A DNA stretch of 64,000 nucleotides, from positions 806,001 through 870,000 of the forward strand of contig NC_006044.2 of NCBI RefSeq assembly GCF_000006445.2. The letters are read 5' to 3'. Every line of letters starts with the position of its first letter. Position 1 is the stretch's first letter. Positions 28,498 to 38,023 of this stretch are shown in pieces. A program made the translations under genes and the position numbers. The stretch comes from Debaryomyces hansenii CBS767. Taxonomy: Eukaryota; Ascomycota; Pichiomycetes; Serinales; Debaryomycetaceae. Below the pieces are notes generated by a model. The model had not been told where the DNA came from. It saw only the letters and a program-made list of their open reading frames with translations, and ran no database searches.

Positions 28498-29157
28498 TTA
28501 ACAGTCTTGGGTATACAAAACGACATATTCAATAACAGCCGAGGATCCATCTTGGAATGTAGTGGTAGTCGCGGATGTTGACGTAGAATAGTCACCTTTT
28601 GGGATGGAAGTAGTTGATTCTGACACTGCGGCTGCCGCATCCGACAAAGCTGAGTATGATGGGAAAGAAATAGACGAACTGGAGCCAGAGGTAATAGACG
28701 AACTGGAGCCAGAGGTAATAACTGAGCTGGAGCCAGAGGTAATAGCTGAATTGGAGCCATAGGTAGCAGCCGAATTGGAGCCCGAGACAATAGCTGAATT
28801 GGAACCCGAGGAAACAGCTGAACTGGAGTCAGAAACAATCGAACTTGCTTCCGCCTCTGATTTAGCAGAACCAAGTGTAATAGACACACTAGAGCTGACC
28901 TCTGCCTCATCAGAAGTAGAGGATGGTGTGCCCGTTGCTAAAATGTACCTGGTGCTACCAGTAGCAGTGGTTGTAGTAAGCGAACTGTATGAATTGGTAT
29001 AGATGTACGCCGTTTCAAAAATTTCTTCGATGTAACCAATAGTAGTAGTCATTGTGATCGTAGGAGTAAGTGTAATGGTAGTGGTAGAGTCATAGCTGGT
29101 ATCAGCGAGTGCCGCACTGACAAGTGATATAAAGATAACCGCAAGATGGCTCAACAT
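28498..29157 (-). CDS. Secreted Ser/Thr-rich cell-wall-type protein, probably frameshifted at its GPI tail
   Basis: 219 residues from the ATG at 29157, which begins a clear signal peptide (MLSHLAVIFISLVSAALA); an upstream ATG at 29205 would hide that signal. The mature part is Thr/Ser-rich (TITLTPTITMTTTI), as in O-mannosylated wall proteins. Six units of eight residues of the type GS(N/S)S(A/S)IxS follow, and the protein ends ...SAVIEYVVLYTQDC. That ending lacks the hydrophobic GPI signal such proteins usually have. In the +1 frame at the same place (28505-28440) the DNA encodes TVNGLSIVVISILVSSLHI plus two more residues, a typical GPI attachment tail. A one-base shift near 28505 would join them, so this may be a sequencing error or a recent loss of anchoring. 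Confidence 0.7.
   Translation of the reverse strand: MLSHLAVIFISLVSAALADTSYDSTTTITLTPTITMTTTIGYIEEIFETAYIYTNSYSSLTTTTATGSTRYILATGTPSSTSDEAEVSSSVSITLGSAKSEAEASSIVSDSSSAVSSGSNSAIVSGSNSAATYGSNSAITSGSSSVITSGSSSSITSGSSSSISFPSYSALSDAAAAVSESTTSIPKGDYSTSTSATTTTFQDGSSAVIEYVVLYTQDC
28664..28830 (-). repeat. 24-bp coding minisatellite, about six units
   Basis: Tandem 24-bp units encode the eight-residue repeats of the Ser-rich wall protein (GSNSAIVS, GSNSAATY, GSNSAITS, GSSSVITS, GSSSSITS and a last variant). The units differ by only a few bases, and the order suggests recent expansion toward the 3' end. Edges are approximate. Such repeats vary in copy number between strains in many yeast wall genes. 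Confidence 0.75.
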
Positions 29158-29837
29158 TATTGTAGGGAGTGGTTTCAAAGGAGTGAATGCTGAAGAACAT
29201 AACATATATTAAAACAGAAAACAGCTAAACATGGTTTTTATATCACTTCAATACGAAAGAATCCATGTATAGAATAGGCGAACTATAGTCCCAATCAAGA
29301 AAATACAATAGCCAGCTCATCGTTCGAAAGTTAATACAGATAATAATTATTGTATTTTGCTGGACGCGTATATTCGGGCATCGAAATTGTACATTGATGA
29401 CATTCTATGGACAGATGTCCTTGTTTTTCATCGTATAATTCTTGTTGATGCATCGGTATTTCTTATTTTGCAGCTTTTAGCCAGCCACCCGAGGTGTCAA
29501 ATACTGCATATAACATCACACCATTTTAAGTATTAGGTTAACCCAAGGTAGAACGATAAGGTATACACAAAGGGAATAGAAGCCAACCTTGTTGGGATAT
29601 TGCAAGCCATTCATCGCTTTAAGGCGGAATTCCAAAAATACGGAATCGTAATTTCTATATACAAGGATTAGCCCATTGAACCAATGCAAGACTCGTTCCG
29701 TAAATCTATTATTCTTTGCATATTGGTAACAAACACTCTATTAACCTGTATCCGTGTCTTATTATAATTCTCTATTTGAGGTCTGGGAATATCGTGATAT
29801 GTGGAATACACTGCGATGCAAATTTTGAACACATAGA
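29158..29837. other. Intergenic upstream of the Ser-rich wall gene
   Basis: 680 bp between the wall-protein start and the NUT2 stop. It contains scattered A/T runs and no supported ORF; a plus-strand frame at 29716-30012 is antisense to NUT2 and rejected. No RNA gene is recognised. Confidence 0.5.
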
Positions 29838-30281
29838 TTATTCCTCGTCAGGAGTAGTTCTTTTCTTAATATCTTCAATTGCACTACCTAATTCAGGGAA
29901 CTCCTTGCCAAGCTTATCGCCCAATACATCTCGCAATTTCTGGAAGCCTAGCATCTTTCCCTTGAGTCTTGCATTACTTTTTGCTGTCACTTCAACAAAC
30001 TCTCTGGTATAAACGTCCGGGTTTCTACCATCTTCAATATATGAGATCACATCCACCGGGATTGGATACTGATGTGTAAACCCACTATCTGTTAACGAGG
30101 AAAGCTGACTGATTACCTGGTTGGTCTTATGGGTAAGGGCTGTATGTGATTGTTGTGTTCCCTGATTATCATGAACCAACACCCCTAACTCAATAAAAGA
30201 TTCAATCAAGCCCTGTAATTGTTCTGTTGTAGATACCAACGGCCCGTTCCCCGAGCTAGAATCGATGGTAGCTGTAGTCAT
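29838..30281 (-). CDS. NUT2: Mediator complex subunit 10
   Basis: 147 residues that match MED10: LVSTTEQLQGLIESFIELGVLVHDNQGTQQSHTALTHKTNQVISQLSSL, the conserved PIPVDVISYIEDGRNPDVYTREFVEV segment and the NARLKGKMLGFQKLRDVLGDKL helix. It is part of the middle module of Mediator, which links activators to RNA polymerase II. Length is close to yeast Nut2 (157). It is divergent from the orphan at 30325 with only 43 bp between the first ATGs. Confidence 0.95.
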   Translation of the reverse strand: MTTATIDSSSGNGPLVSTTEQLQGLIESFIELGVLVHDNQGTQQSHTALTHKTNQVISQLSSLTDSGFTHQYPIPVDVISYIEDGRNPDVYTREFVEVTAKSNARLKGKMLGFQKLRDVLGDKLGKEFPELGSAIEDIKKRTTPDEE

Positions 30282-30324
30282 ATATGTTTATTTGTTTCAA
30301 ATACAATAGTTGTAAGAACAATAA

Positions 30325-31404
30325 ATGTATTTTTTAGTATTTTCCATGTCCATAGAATTGGTGCGAATTCAAAAAAAAATTATGGATGAAGACCTTTCAT
30401 TCGAAGAAATAGAATCTAGTACAAGTGCTTCAATAATTAGTTATACAAGATCAGAGATGGAGTCTAAGATAGTAATACTTCATTATAATCCTGAAAAATT
30501 GTCAGAAAGTTTGAAGGCTTCAATGTCTTTAGCAAATGGAACATCTGAGGTAGACTTTTCTGTGAACAATTCTATGCTGGAGGATACATATACTGGTTCG
30601 TCTAGAATAGTCAAATTACAATATAGTAACAGACGTGGCGAATCATTCGATGGAAGCGATGTTCTGTTTCTCCTATCTCCTTCAAAATCGGCCCAACTGA
30701 ATCCTAGTCGTTCGGCTACACCCCCAACCCTGTCCGGGTCCCAAGAAGTTGCAACTATTAGCAATTCGCAAGATTTGAACGGGGCTAGTCATACAAAGCA
30801 TAAGAAAAAGTCCAAGTACCGCTCCGACCAATACACGTCCATATATAGGCCATTTGAAGATCTAGAACGAAGCGTGAGGAACGAAAGGTCCATGAAATCC
30901 AAGGTTAGACTGAAGTCTCAATCGCAGCAAAAAAATGGCCAGTCTCCTATGAACGCTAACCGTAACTCATATAATGGCAGGGACAACAAAGTATCGCGTA
31001 AAGTTACCACCACTATAAAGACCCATAAGGACGCCATAAATTCGATGGCACAGTATAAGAAATTGTGCAACATGTCGGACGTAAGTCTTCAAGACCTAGA
31101 GGACGATTGGCTCCTTAGTACGCGCATAATAGCCGAAAGACTACATTTTTTAAAAGAAGCCTATAAGGCCGTCCAGACAACAAAGAAGTGCAAGACACAA
31201 GGGAAATCGGATCCGAACGTCCAGCTACATTTGAATTCGAGTGTGGTGGATTCGTCTTTGTACCTGGAGGAGGAACTTCCGTCCTCTAGTCAGAGTCAAC
31301 CACCAGTGCTACGAAACGACGACGAAGATAGTGACAGTAACAGCAATACCGACACCTTCCTAACGATGTCAGACACCATACTGGGAACCATGCGTCGTCC
31401 TTAA
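30325..31404 (+). CDS. Orphan low-complexity protein, 359 residues
   Basis: Not recognised. The first ATG leaves just 43 bp to the divergent NUT2 start, so the in-frame ATG at 30382 (MDEDLSFEEIES) may be the real one. Two short motifs resemble each other: SKIVILHYNPEKL (about residue 47) and SRIVKLQYSNRR (about 93). A basic central part (KHKKKSKYRSDQYTSIYRP, KSKVRLKSQSQQKNG) suggests nuclear location or membrane/nucleic-acid contact, and one helical segment follows (HKDAINSMAQYKKLCNMSD...LLSTRIIAERLHFLKEAYK). The C-terminus is Ser/Asp-rich. No enzyme motif is seen. Confidence 0.6.
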   Translation: MYFLVFSMSIELVRIQKKIMDEDLSFEEIESSTSASIISYTRSEMESKIVILHYNPEKLSESLKASMSLANGTSEVDFSVNNSMLEDTYTGSSRIVKLQYSNRRGESFDGSDVLFLLSPSKSAQLNPSRSATPPTLSGSQEVATISNSQDLNGASHTKHKKKSKYRSDQYTSIYRPFEDLERSVRNERSMKSKVRLKSQSQQKNGQSPMNANRNSYNGRDNKVSRKVTTTIKTHKDAINSMAQYKKLCNMSDVSLQDLEDDWLLSTRIIAERLHFLKEAYKAVQTTKKCKTQGKSDPNVQLHLNSSVVDSSLYLEEELPSSSQSQPPVLRNDDEDSDSNSNTDTFLTMSDTILGTMRRP

Positions 31405-31582
31405 CAATGCTAAAATCTTGATCTATTGATACATATATATACCTAGTAAAATACATATCCTGCATACAATTTCTAAGGCATTTTGTTTGGACAATCGTAG
31501 TAAGTGGTTTAAGGAACAACCGATAAGAAAAGACCATTTTCGAAACCGAATACATCTAATAGTATAGACATATCAAGCCAAT

Positions 31583-31840
31583 ATGAAAGCAGTTGTTTCT
31601 ACTGGTAAGGCATACTTTTGTACAGTTTTATCTGCATTTGGAGTGGTTATTTTATCAGTTATTGGATTTTTATTCAAGCTGGGCCATGAATCTATGATGG
31701 GGTCAATTAACGACCCTGAGGATGGAGCTGCTGTTGCGGGTACTGTTTTCAGTGCTGTTTTTGTCTACCTTGCATTCTTAGTTTTCTGTGGATTACAAAT
31801 TGTCATAATCAGAAGACAAGACAGAATTCAACTAAATTAA
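31583..31840 (+). CDS. V-ATPase V0 subunit f (YPR170W-B / RNase kappa family)
   Basis: 85 residues, the same length as Saccharomyces YPR170W-B, and similar throughout by recollection: VSTGKAYFCTVLSAFGVVILSVIGFLF, a central SINDPEDGAAVAGTVF, and a second span (VYLAFLVFCGLQIVII) with a basic end. Two membrane helices are joined by a short loop. The protein sits at the edge of the V0 ring of the vacuolar proton pump. In this window the gene is a single uninterrupted ORF. It is convergent with the Pxp2-like gene. Confidence 0.88.
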   Translation: MKAVVSTGKAYFCTVLSAFGVVILSVIGFLFKLGHESMMGSINDPEDGAAVAGTVFSAVFVYLAFLVFCGLQIVIIRRQDRIQLN

Positions 31841-32130
31841 CGGGAATCAAGCCTAAATTGCTTGTTTCCTGGACGATATATACCTAAAGCAAAATATCAT
31901 ACTCGAAAATTACCATCCAAGAAATTTGAAATAGGATGCTCACATTCAGTTCAATACTCAAGTCTTACACTTATCCATATCAGCAATTTTGTCGTTCACA
32001 GACATGTAATTATCCATTCTCTTGATCGCTCTGTTTGATAGAACTTATTTAATAAAATAACGATTTTACGTTTAATATATCTATTGTATAAATAGAATTG
32101 AATATGTAAGTTAAAAAGAGAATATGTAGA

Positions 32131-33156
32131 TCACAACTTGGCTACACTATTTTTTCCGCCAGCCCAAGTAACACCGCCAGTCCAGTCACATATATCGAAG
32201 ACCAATAATCTTAACGAGTTCAATTCTTCTTTTGTATTACCAGTGTTGAGTGCCCCCTTCAAATGCCCCTTCAATTGTGGATTGACATCTTGTGGGATCA
32301 AACTGGCCACTACACACATTGATGTCTCTTTTGCCGATAAAATATCGGTAAAAGATAATAATGGAGAATAGACATTATAAAACGTATAGTTCCACAAATC
32401 TGGGTATGCGTTTACCATTTGTCTCCTAATACGGTTATTAACCTTATTGGTGTATACCGAATTCCAGAAGGCAGATCCACGTTCTAAGTCTTTTTTTATT
32501 TGTTTGGGATTGATAGACAGACTCGATATTGGCCCATCAATCGTTTCCGAGGCAAGATCACCACTGACTTCATCATTTTCAAATTTAGTACCTGCAACAT
32601 CCTCCTGAACAATATCTGAAGAGGGAACATGGCCCGGATAAACTGTACGTGGCCTTTCTGGGACACTGGATGGACGCATGCTGCTTGGTGTGACACTTTT
32701 CAAGATCATTAACGCATTAATGGATTTTGGTAATCCCGATAACGCTGCACACTTTAATATCACCTCTCTGATCTTGGCTGCTACCGTTGTTTGTGTAGCA
32801 AATATATCTTCTCTTTTTGAGAATTTGAAGTTAAGTGGTAACTTATCGTAGTAGGTATATGGTATGAGAACATCTGGTAAATGAACCCCCACAGCAGATA
32901 AGTCTTTAAATTTCTCGGATGAAGATATAGAATCTTCTGCAAGATTTAATAAGTACTTATCAGTTAGCAAAAGATTCTCCGAAGATGAAGAAAATTCTAA
33001 TAATTGTTGTCTTAAAGCAAAGTGGAATACCTTGGGGATCTCCTGCGGTTTGTTGACAACAGTCAAGCACGCACAGGCAATTATATACCACGAATTATGC
33101 AACGATGGGTATTTATAAGCAAGTCTTACAAGTCTTTCTGGTGTTAATACGGTCAT
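32131..33156 (-). CDS. PXP2: Peroxisomal AhpD/carboxymuconolactone-decarboxylase-like protein (Pxp2-like)
   Basis: 341 residues, ending ...NSVAKL, a good C-terminal peroxisomal targeting signal (AKL). The N-terminal half (LVRLAYKYPSLHNSWYIIACACLTVVNKPQEIPKVFHFAL; VAAKIREVILKCAALSGLPKSINALMIL) has the helical pattern of the AhpD-like fold, and the C-terminal half (RGSAFWNSVYTNKVNNRIRRQMVNAYPDLWNYTFYNVYSPLLSF) is a second AhpD-like segment. Saccharomyces Pxp2 (YJR111C) is a peroxisomal protein of this type with unclear activity. A Cys-x-x-Cys redox pair is not evident. The family call is moderate; the PTS1 is directly seen. Confidence 0.7.
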   Translation of the reverse strand: MTVLTPERLVRLAYKYPSLHNSWYIIACACLTVVNKPQEIPKVFHFALRQQLLEFSSSSENLLLTDKYLLNLAEDSISSSEKFKDLSAVGVHLPDVLIPYTYYDKLPLNFKFSKREDIFATQTTVAAKIREVILKCAALSGLPKSINALMILKSVTPSSMRPSSVPERPRTVYPGHVPSSDIVQEDVAGTKFENDEVSGDLASETIDGPISSLSINPKQIKKDLERGSAFWNSVYTNKVNNRIRRQMVNAYPDLWNYTFYNVYSPLLSFTDILSAKETSMCVVASLIPQDVNPQLKGHLKGALNTGNTKEELNSLRLLVFDICDWTGGVTWAGGKNSVAKL

Positions 33157-33345
33157 TATAACTTAATGAGAATGATGTTATGGGATTTAGAATGAATCTA
33201 GTATCTCTTTACTAGAAACCTGGGGTGTTCTCAATATTTTCTCATGCGAATTCTCCTTATCCGAGGTTACTGCGAATTGTATAAAGAGTGATTGGATATG
33301 TGTAGTCTATTAGGTTCTATATATTATATATCCAGAGCAGTAGTT

Positions 33346-35532
33346 CTATCCTTTATTGTTCCTCATACTTGATCTAATCCAAGATTTGGCAATTTTATCT
33401 TTTAATCTCTTACCTTGTTCTGATGACCAGGAACCCATCGACCAGAAATGATTCAATCTATCAAAAACAGGTGCTATACGGGCATTAAATTGTCTGAACG
33501 GTATATCATGACCTTCGGAATAATCTTTTGGTAAAGTGTCATTTAACATTTGATTTGCAATTTGTCTTACTGATTTGTTATCTTTGATTAGTTTGTCAAT
33601 TTTAATATCCACAGTTCCAATGTCCAAATGTGACTTGCTTGAGGGAGTATCACATATAGATTCTGATTTTTTTTCCCAGGGCCTCATAGATTCATCGATT
33701 GGGACCCATCTGTTGGCATTTTTCCAAGTTTCTGATCCAACCATTTCCTTAATTCTCAGAACGGCTCTCTTGTAAGCAAACTTTTCATCCTCACCAGTAA
33801 ATGCCTTCAAGTTTTTGAAATTTACAGGATTTCCGTGTCTAGAGTCAGGATCATCATTTCCACTACCAAAGAGTCCGACTGTGGGCTCGTTGTGTGCAGC
33901 TGTATGATCTTGATCATATGATGAGACGTTTGGTCTATAGGGATTCGTCATATCAATCGTAGTTCTTGCAAACATTTCTTCATCTTGAACATCCAATCTA
34001 TTATGATTTAGATCACTCTGCTTCTGAATATGGTCTGGCAACTTTCCTCCAATTTGGTCGGGGAAGAATAAATAGTCTACTTCGACATCACTTCTCATGA
34101 ATAGTTGACATTTTGCTTCATACATAGCATCCAACAACGTAATGAATCTTCTGGCTTCATTTTTCATTTTAAGAGTCATAATAGGAACATTATCAAGAAT
34201 AATAGTCCTGTAACGTGATGCTAGAGTGATGTAATCCGAAGCGGAGAATAGCCCTTGGCATATATAAGTGAAATCTAAATAGCACACTGTATCACTTTTG
34301 AACGTTAAAGGAATATGCGTAGTTCTACTGTAGACAGTAAATGATGAAGGGATACCGCCTAATGTATCTAATGGACTATTATCTATGACTTTTGGTGACT
34401 CTTCAGGAATTCCCAACGCTTTTACTTTAACCAATTTTAGCCAATCCTTTTCGTGTTTTACATTCAACAGTTTATCAATTAAATACAGGTCTGTTGAAAG
34501 GTTTGCAAACTCAGATCTATAATCTTTTGTTGATCTCATATCAACAGAGTGGCACCTTGCGTGTAATATTCCAACGAAGCTTTTGAATTTAGTCTTATGA
34601 AACTCATTTGAATAAAGGTCTTCGGGCAATTTGTTAGATGTTGCAACTAGAACACCACCTAATTTAAAGTAGTATGTAAACAATATCTTGATAATATTAG
34701 CTGCTGCGATATCTGGCAACATGAATTCATCTAACATTAATACAGTGTTCTTATCAATCATTTTCTGAGCAATCTCAAACAATACGAATTCATTCTCCAT
34801 ACTCATTTTGCGTTCCGCTTTATTATTAGACATGACAGTAGTGAAATGTCTTTCCTTTCTGATCTTATGCATTTCATTGAAAACCCAAAGTATAAAGTTA
34901 TTGTAATGCCATCTCATCTTCGAGTTATGTGGCAAAGAAGCAGCAAATATATCCATAAGCATGGACTTACCACATCCGACTTCGCCATTAACTAATAAAC
35001 CTTGTGGGGATTCAAAATTATACAATTCTTCTTCGTCTGTCATCGTTCGTACTAATTGTCTCTTCTCAGCCATGGGATCTTTCCGAAATATGTTTTGTAT
35101 CGACCTCAAATTTAGTTGTGGTATAGTCAGACCCAGTTCTCTGATAGATGCCTCAGCATGTTTTAATTCGATCTTCCGAAGGAGCAAACTTATCTTTATC
35201 AGAAGCTCATCCGGAGGTGAATAGTCTATAACTCTGTGATACAATTTTTGAAATTCTTTCATTACTCTCAACTGGGACTCATCTTTTTCTAATAATCCTT
35301 GTTGAACGTAGTTCTGATATAAAAAAAACGGATCTGTTATTGCAATACTGTTTTCATCCGAAATCTTTAATTCTGAGTTAAATGATGGTGTTCTTCGATC
35401 AACACCATGCGGACCAGACCCCATACTCATACTCATACTACTATAGTGCCTTAAATATTGAAGGAGTCTATTCGGTACAGAAGCTTTTGAAATGTTTGTC
35501 CTAACATCCTGAAATAATCTTTTAGTTGACAT
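33346..35532 (-). CDS. AFG1-like mitochondrial AAA-type ATPase with long C-terminal extension
   Basis: 728 residues against about 510 in Saccharomyces Afg1. The N-terminus is basic with Ser/Arg (STKRLFQDVRTNISKASVPNRLLQYLRHYSS), likely a mitochondrial presequence. The ATPase has Walker A GEVGCGKSM, Walker B VLMLDEFMLPDIAAANII, sensor LVATSNKLPEDLY and HARCHSVDMRSTKDYR, as in AFG1/LACE1. The family's closing motif (FTGEDEKFAYKRAVLRIKEM) falls near residue 590 and is preceded by an inserted linker. About 120 further residues of unknown function follow, including WIRSSMRNNKG. It may be a second AFG1-type paralogue. The enzyme family assists quality control of inner-membrane proteins. Confidence 0.83.
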   Translation of the reverse strand: MSTKRLFQDVRTNISKASVPNRLLQYLRHYSSMSMSMGSGPHGVDRRTPSFNSELKISDENSIAITDPFFLYQNYVQQGLLEKDESQLRVMKEFQKLYHRVIDYSPPDELLIKISLLLRKIELKHAEASIRELGLTIPQLNLRSIQNIFRKDPMAEKRQLVRTMTDEEELYNFESPQGLLVNGEVGCGKSMLMDIFAASLPHNSKMRWHYNNFILWVFNEMHKIRKERHFTTVMSNNKAERKMSMENEFVLFEIAQKMIDKNTVLMLDEFMLPDIAAANIIKILFTYYFKLGGVLVATSNKLPEDLYSNEFHKTKFKSFVGILHARCHSVDMRSTKDYRSEFANLSTDLYLIDKLLNVKHEKDWLKLVKVKALGIPEESPKVIDNSPLDTLGGIPSSFTVYSRTTHIPLTFKSDTVCYLDFTYICQGLFSASDYITLASRYRTIILDNVPIMTLKMKNEARRFITLLDAMYEAKCQLFMRSDVEVDYLFFPDQIGGKLPDHIQKQSDLNHNRLDVQDEEMFARTTIDMTNPYRPNVSSYDQDHTAAHNEPTVGLFGSGNDDPDSRHGNPVNFKNLKAFTGEDEKFAYKRAVLRIKEMVGSETWKNANRWVPIDESMRPWEKKSESICDTPSSKSHLDIGTVDIKIDKLIKDNKSVRQIANQMLNDTLPKDYSEGHDIPFRQFNARIAPVFDRLNHFWSMGSWSSEQGKRLKDKIAKSWIRSSMRNNKG

Positions 35533-35693
35533 AGTAGTTAGATCTTTGTTAAGGAAAAAATATAAAAGCTTCGGTGGACCCCAGTTTAAATTTTTATCTT
35601 ATCCGATCAGTGGTCTAATTACGCGAAAAACCGGATCATAGCTACGCGAATATGTAGGGTGAAATTTGTTGATTAGTCTATATATGCAAATGC

Positions 35694-37919
35694 TTATTTA
35701 TCACCAGTCGTAGCTTTTTTAGTATTAGATAAATTCATCTGGGCAAATTTACGATCCAAAGAATTAGATAAGCCATTCATTTCTTCGTCAGATCTACCAT
35801 AAAGCTCATACCACCATTTAATGTCAGTGAAATTAAAGAATAATACACCATCATCTTGCAGACTGTCAGAGTCAGGAGAGTACAGTTTGTTTATAAACTC
35901 CGCTGGCCTCGAGTTGAAATAGTCCCATACAGAGACAGTGGACTTGTTGACTTTATTTATTTCAGACTCTCTCTCACTATCACATAAGAACGATCCATAT
36001 TGACAAGAATAATAGTGATAGAACAAACGTTTCAAAAACCTGCTATTAAATTCGAAAACTGATGGATTCTGGCGGTACAATTGGTAGACGCAATCCAAGA
36101 ACTGATGGAAAATCGGAGATTTCTCGTTACTACCAGAATAAGGGAAAGTAGATGAAACCGACTTACCATTTTCAACAGTGTCGGTATCCAAGTTGGACTG
36201 TGAGGATGCTGCAGAAGCTGTATTCTTAATATGACTTGCAGCTCTTTGAAAGAAGGAAGTGACTGTTTTTCCTGTGTTGCTAATACCAATTACCGAGTTA
36301 TCGTTCGTCTCAGAACTCTCTAATGACGGCAGAGACAGTGATGCATTTTGGTACAATTCCTGTTGTTGTTGCTTTTGCACAGTAGCACCAATACAGCCAC
36401 CATGGTCAGCTCTGGTGAAAAATTTAAACCCAAAGCTTACCCACTCCTTTTCAATTAGCACCATAAACCCTTTCATTGTCCTATAATATGGATCAAGACA
36501 CAATTGCAGCAACGCCGACACTTGAGATGTACGATCCCACCCATCGGAACAGTGAATGACAACATTAGTATTGTTTAAATGGATGGATTTTGTTATGCGG
36601 TCCACAGATTGCAAGATTATAGAGAGTCGATGTAACCATTGGGTTTTTGTAAGAGATTGCTGAAGTAATGGGAACGTAGAACGTCCATCAGTATTTGAAG
36701 TAACAGGATACTTATCTAACTCATTCAAAATAAATGTTAGTTTATTCAAAGAATCTCTCATAACATGAATATTGTCAATATTACAAAATATCTTGTCTAC
36801 TTGTCGCAGAGTACTTTCATCATCTTGAGAAGCTCGTTCTTTGTCTTTCGAACTTTTCTTAGATTTGCTAGCTCGGTAATTATCTATATTTTCTGTTCCA
36901 GCTCCCAAGGCATGTTGTGCCATAGCATTTGTAATGGGTCTTAAATCAACAATCAAATTTCTTTGAGGTTGACTTTGCAAGACATCCTCAGTAGATAAAC
37001 AGTCAAACCTCTCTCTCTCTTGGCATTTAAATATCTCCCCTATAAGCTTTTCATCTTGAATTGACCTATTTTGAAGATTCAAACCTACCAACGGTTGGGA
37101 ACACCTTGCAATCACATTACCATTTATACTGGCTCGATGTCTATATACAATAGATGGTATTCTCAGCTTTGATCTGAATTTACCAGCGTGTTTCAAAACA
37201 TTGTCAGATATCGTAGATGGTACGACGAGTATGTTAGGATATGATAGAGAATATCTATAATCATCATTTATTCTTGAAATTCTCCAATAAGTTTCATTTT
37301 CAGAAACCAACCCCTGTCTCTTATACTCGGCAATAGGATCGTATATATCCCATCCCCTGGTTTCTAGGTTTTGTTCCAACGTATTGGGGTTGTAGTCAAA
37401 TGCATAAAAGGCTCTTATATCATTTTTTGTCTTCGGTGTTGTAATCAAATGGCTCAACTTCAGAAATACTTCTGCACATGTGGAATCATTAACAAAGTCA
37501 AAAGAATAGTAAGTAAAATCCTTGCATTGGATACGTATATGTGATGCACTATAATGATCAAAATTCTCGTCCAGATACAGCGGTGGTTTTGGAGAGCTTT
37601 CATGATTACTACCAAATGGTGAATTGTTATTATTATTAATGCTATCTATCCATGATGATCCTCTTGCCTTAGATATTTTATCAATTATTGGATAACAAAA
37701 CCATATTTCTTTCGGATTTGAAGCGTCTCCAGATGTGCTTGGAATAAAACTAAATACGAGATGATAAGGGGATAAAATCAATGTACCCGAAATGCAATAT
37801 CCTCTACGACTCAAAGTGACATTTTCCACCGTCGACACTTTCAGTTGTTCCATCCTATTCAAATAGAATGTATATCTATTAAGCGTAGTTGAACCCTTAT
37901 GGTATCTCTTATCAATCAT
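35694..37919 (-). CDS. YMR1: Myotubularin-family PI3P phosphatase
   Basis: 741 residues. A GRAM/PH-like N-terminal domain (GTLILSPYHLVFSF) is followed by the myotubularin domain (AFYAFDYNPNTLEQNLETRGWDIYDPIAEYKRQGL, WRISRINDDYRYSLSYPNILVVP) with active site HCSDGWDRTSQVSALLQL near residue 455 and the downstream WVSFGFKFFTRADHGG. The catalytic C-x-x-G-W-D-R-T is intact. It dephosphorylates PI(3)P in endosomal sorting. The ATG at 37853 (MEQLKVSTVENVTLSRRG) resembles the start of other Ymr1 proteins and is an alternative. A Ser/Asn-rich insert sits at about 530-590. Confidence 0.92.
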   Translation of the reverse strand: MIDKRYHKGSTTLNRYTFYLNRMEQLKVSTVENVTLSRRGYCISGTLILSPYHLVFSFIPSTSGDASNPKEIWFCYPIIDKISKARGSSWIDSINNNNNSPFGSNHESSPKPPLYLDENFDHYSASHIRIQCKDFTYYSFDFVNDSTCAEVFLKLSHLITTPKTKNDIRAFYAFDYNPNTLEQNLETRGWDIYDPIAEYKRQGLVSENETYWRISRINDDYRYSLSYPNILVVPSTISDNVLKHAGKFRSKLRIPSIVYRHRASINGNVIARCSQPLVGLNLQNRSIQDEKLIGEIFKCQERERFDCLSTEDVLQSQPQRNLIVDLRPITNAMAQHALGAGTENIDNYRASKSKKSSKDKERASQDDESTLRQVDKIFCNIDNIHVMRDSLNKLTFILNELDKYPVTSNTDGRSTFPLLQQSLTKTQWLHRLSIILQSVDRITKSIHLNNTNVVIHCSDGWDRTSQVSALLQLCLDPYYRTMKGFMVLIEKEWVSFGFKFFTRADHGGCIGATVQKQQQQELYQNASLSLPSLESSETNDNSVIGISNTGKTVTSFFQRAASHIKNTASAASSQSNLDTDTVENGKSVSSTFPYSGSNEKSPIFHQFLDCVYQLYRQNPSVFEFNSRFLKRLFYHYYSCQYGSFLCDSERESEINKVNKSTVSVWDYFNSRPAEFINKLYSPDSDSLQDDGVLFFNFTDIKWWYELYGRSDEEMNGLSNSLDRKFAQMNLSNTKKATTGDK

Positions 37920-38023
37920 ATTTCAACGAGCTCGAATTTCTGATCAACCGGTCATAGTAATCGAGACGCACACTTTGTGTATAATATGAAAATTATGTAC
38001 ATAACGTATACAATATTTATATC

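Noticed and set aside
28440..28910. 156-codon minus-strand ORF as a separate gene
   Set aside because: Mostly a shadow frame of the Ser-rich repeat; only its last 21 codons look meaningful, as a displaced GPI tail, and this is reported under the wall gene.
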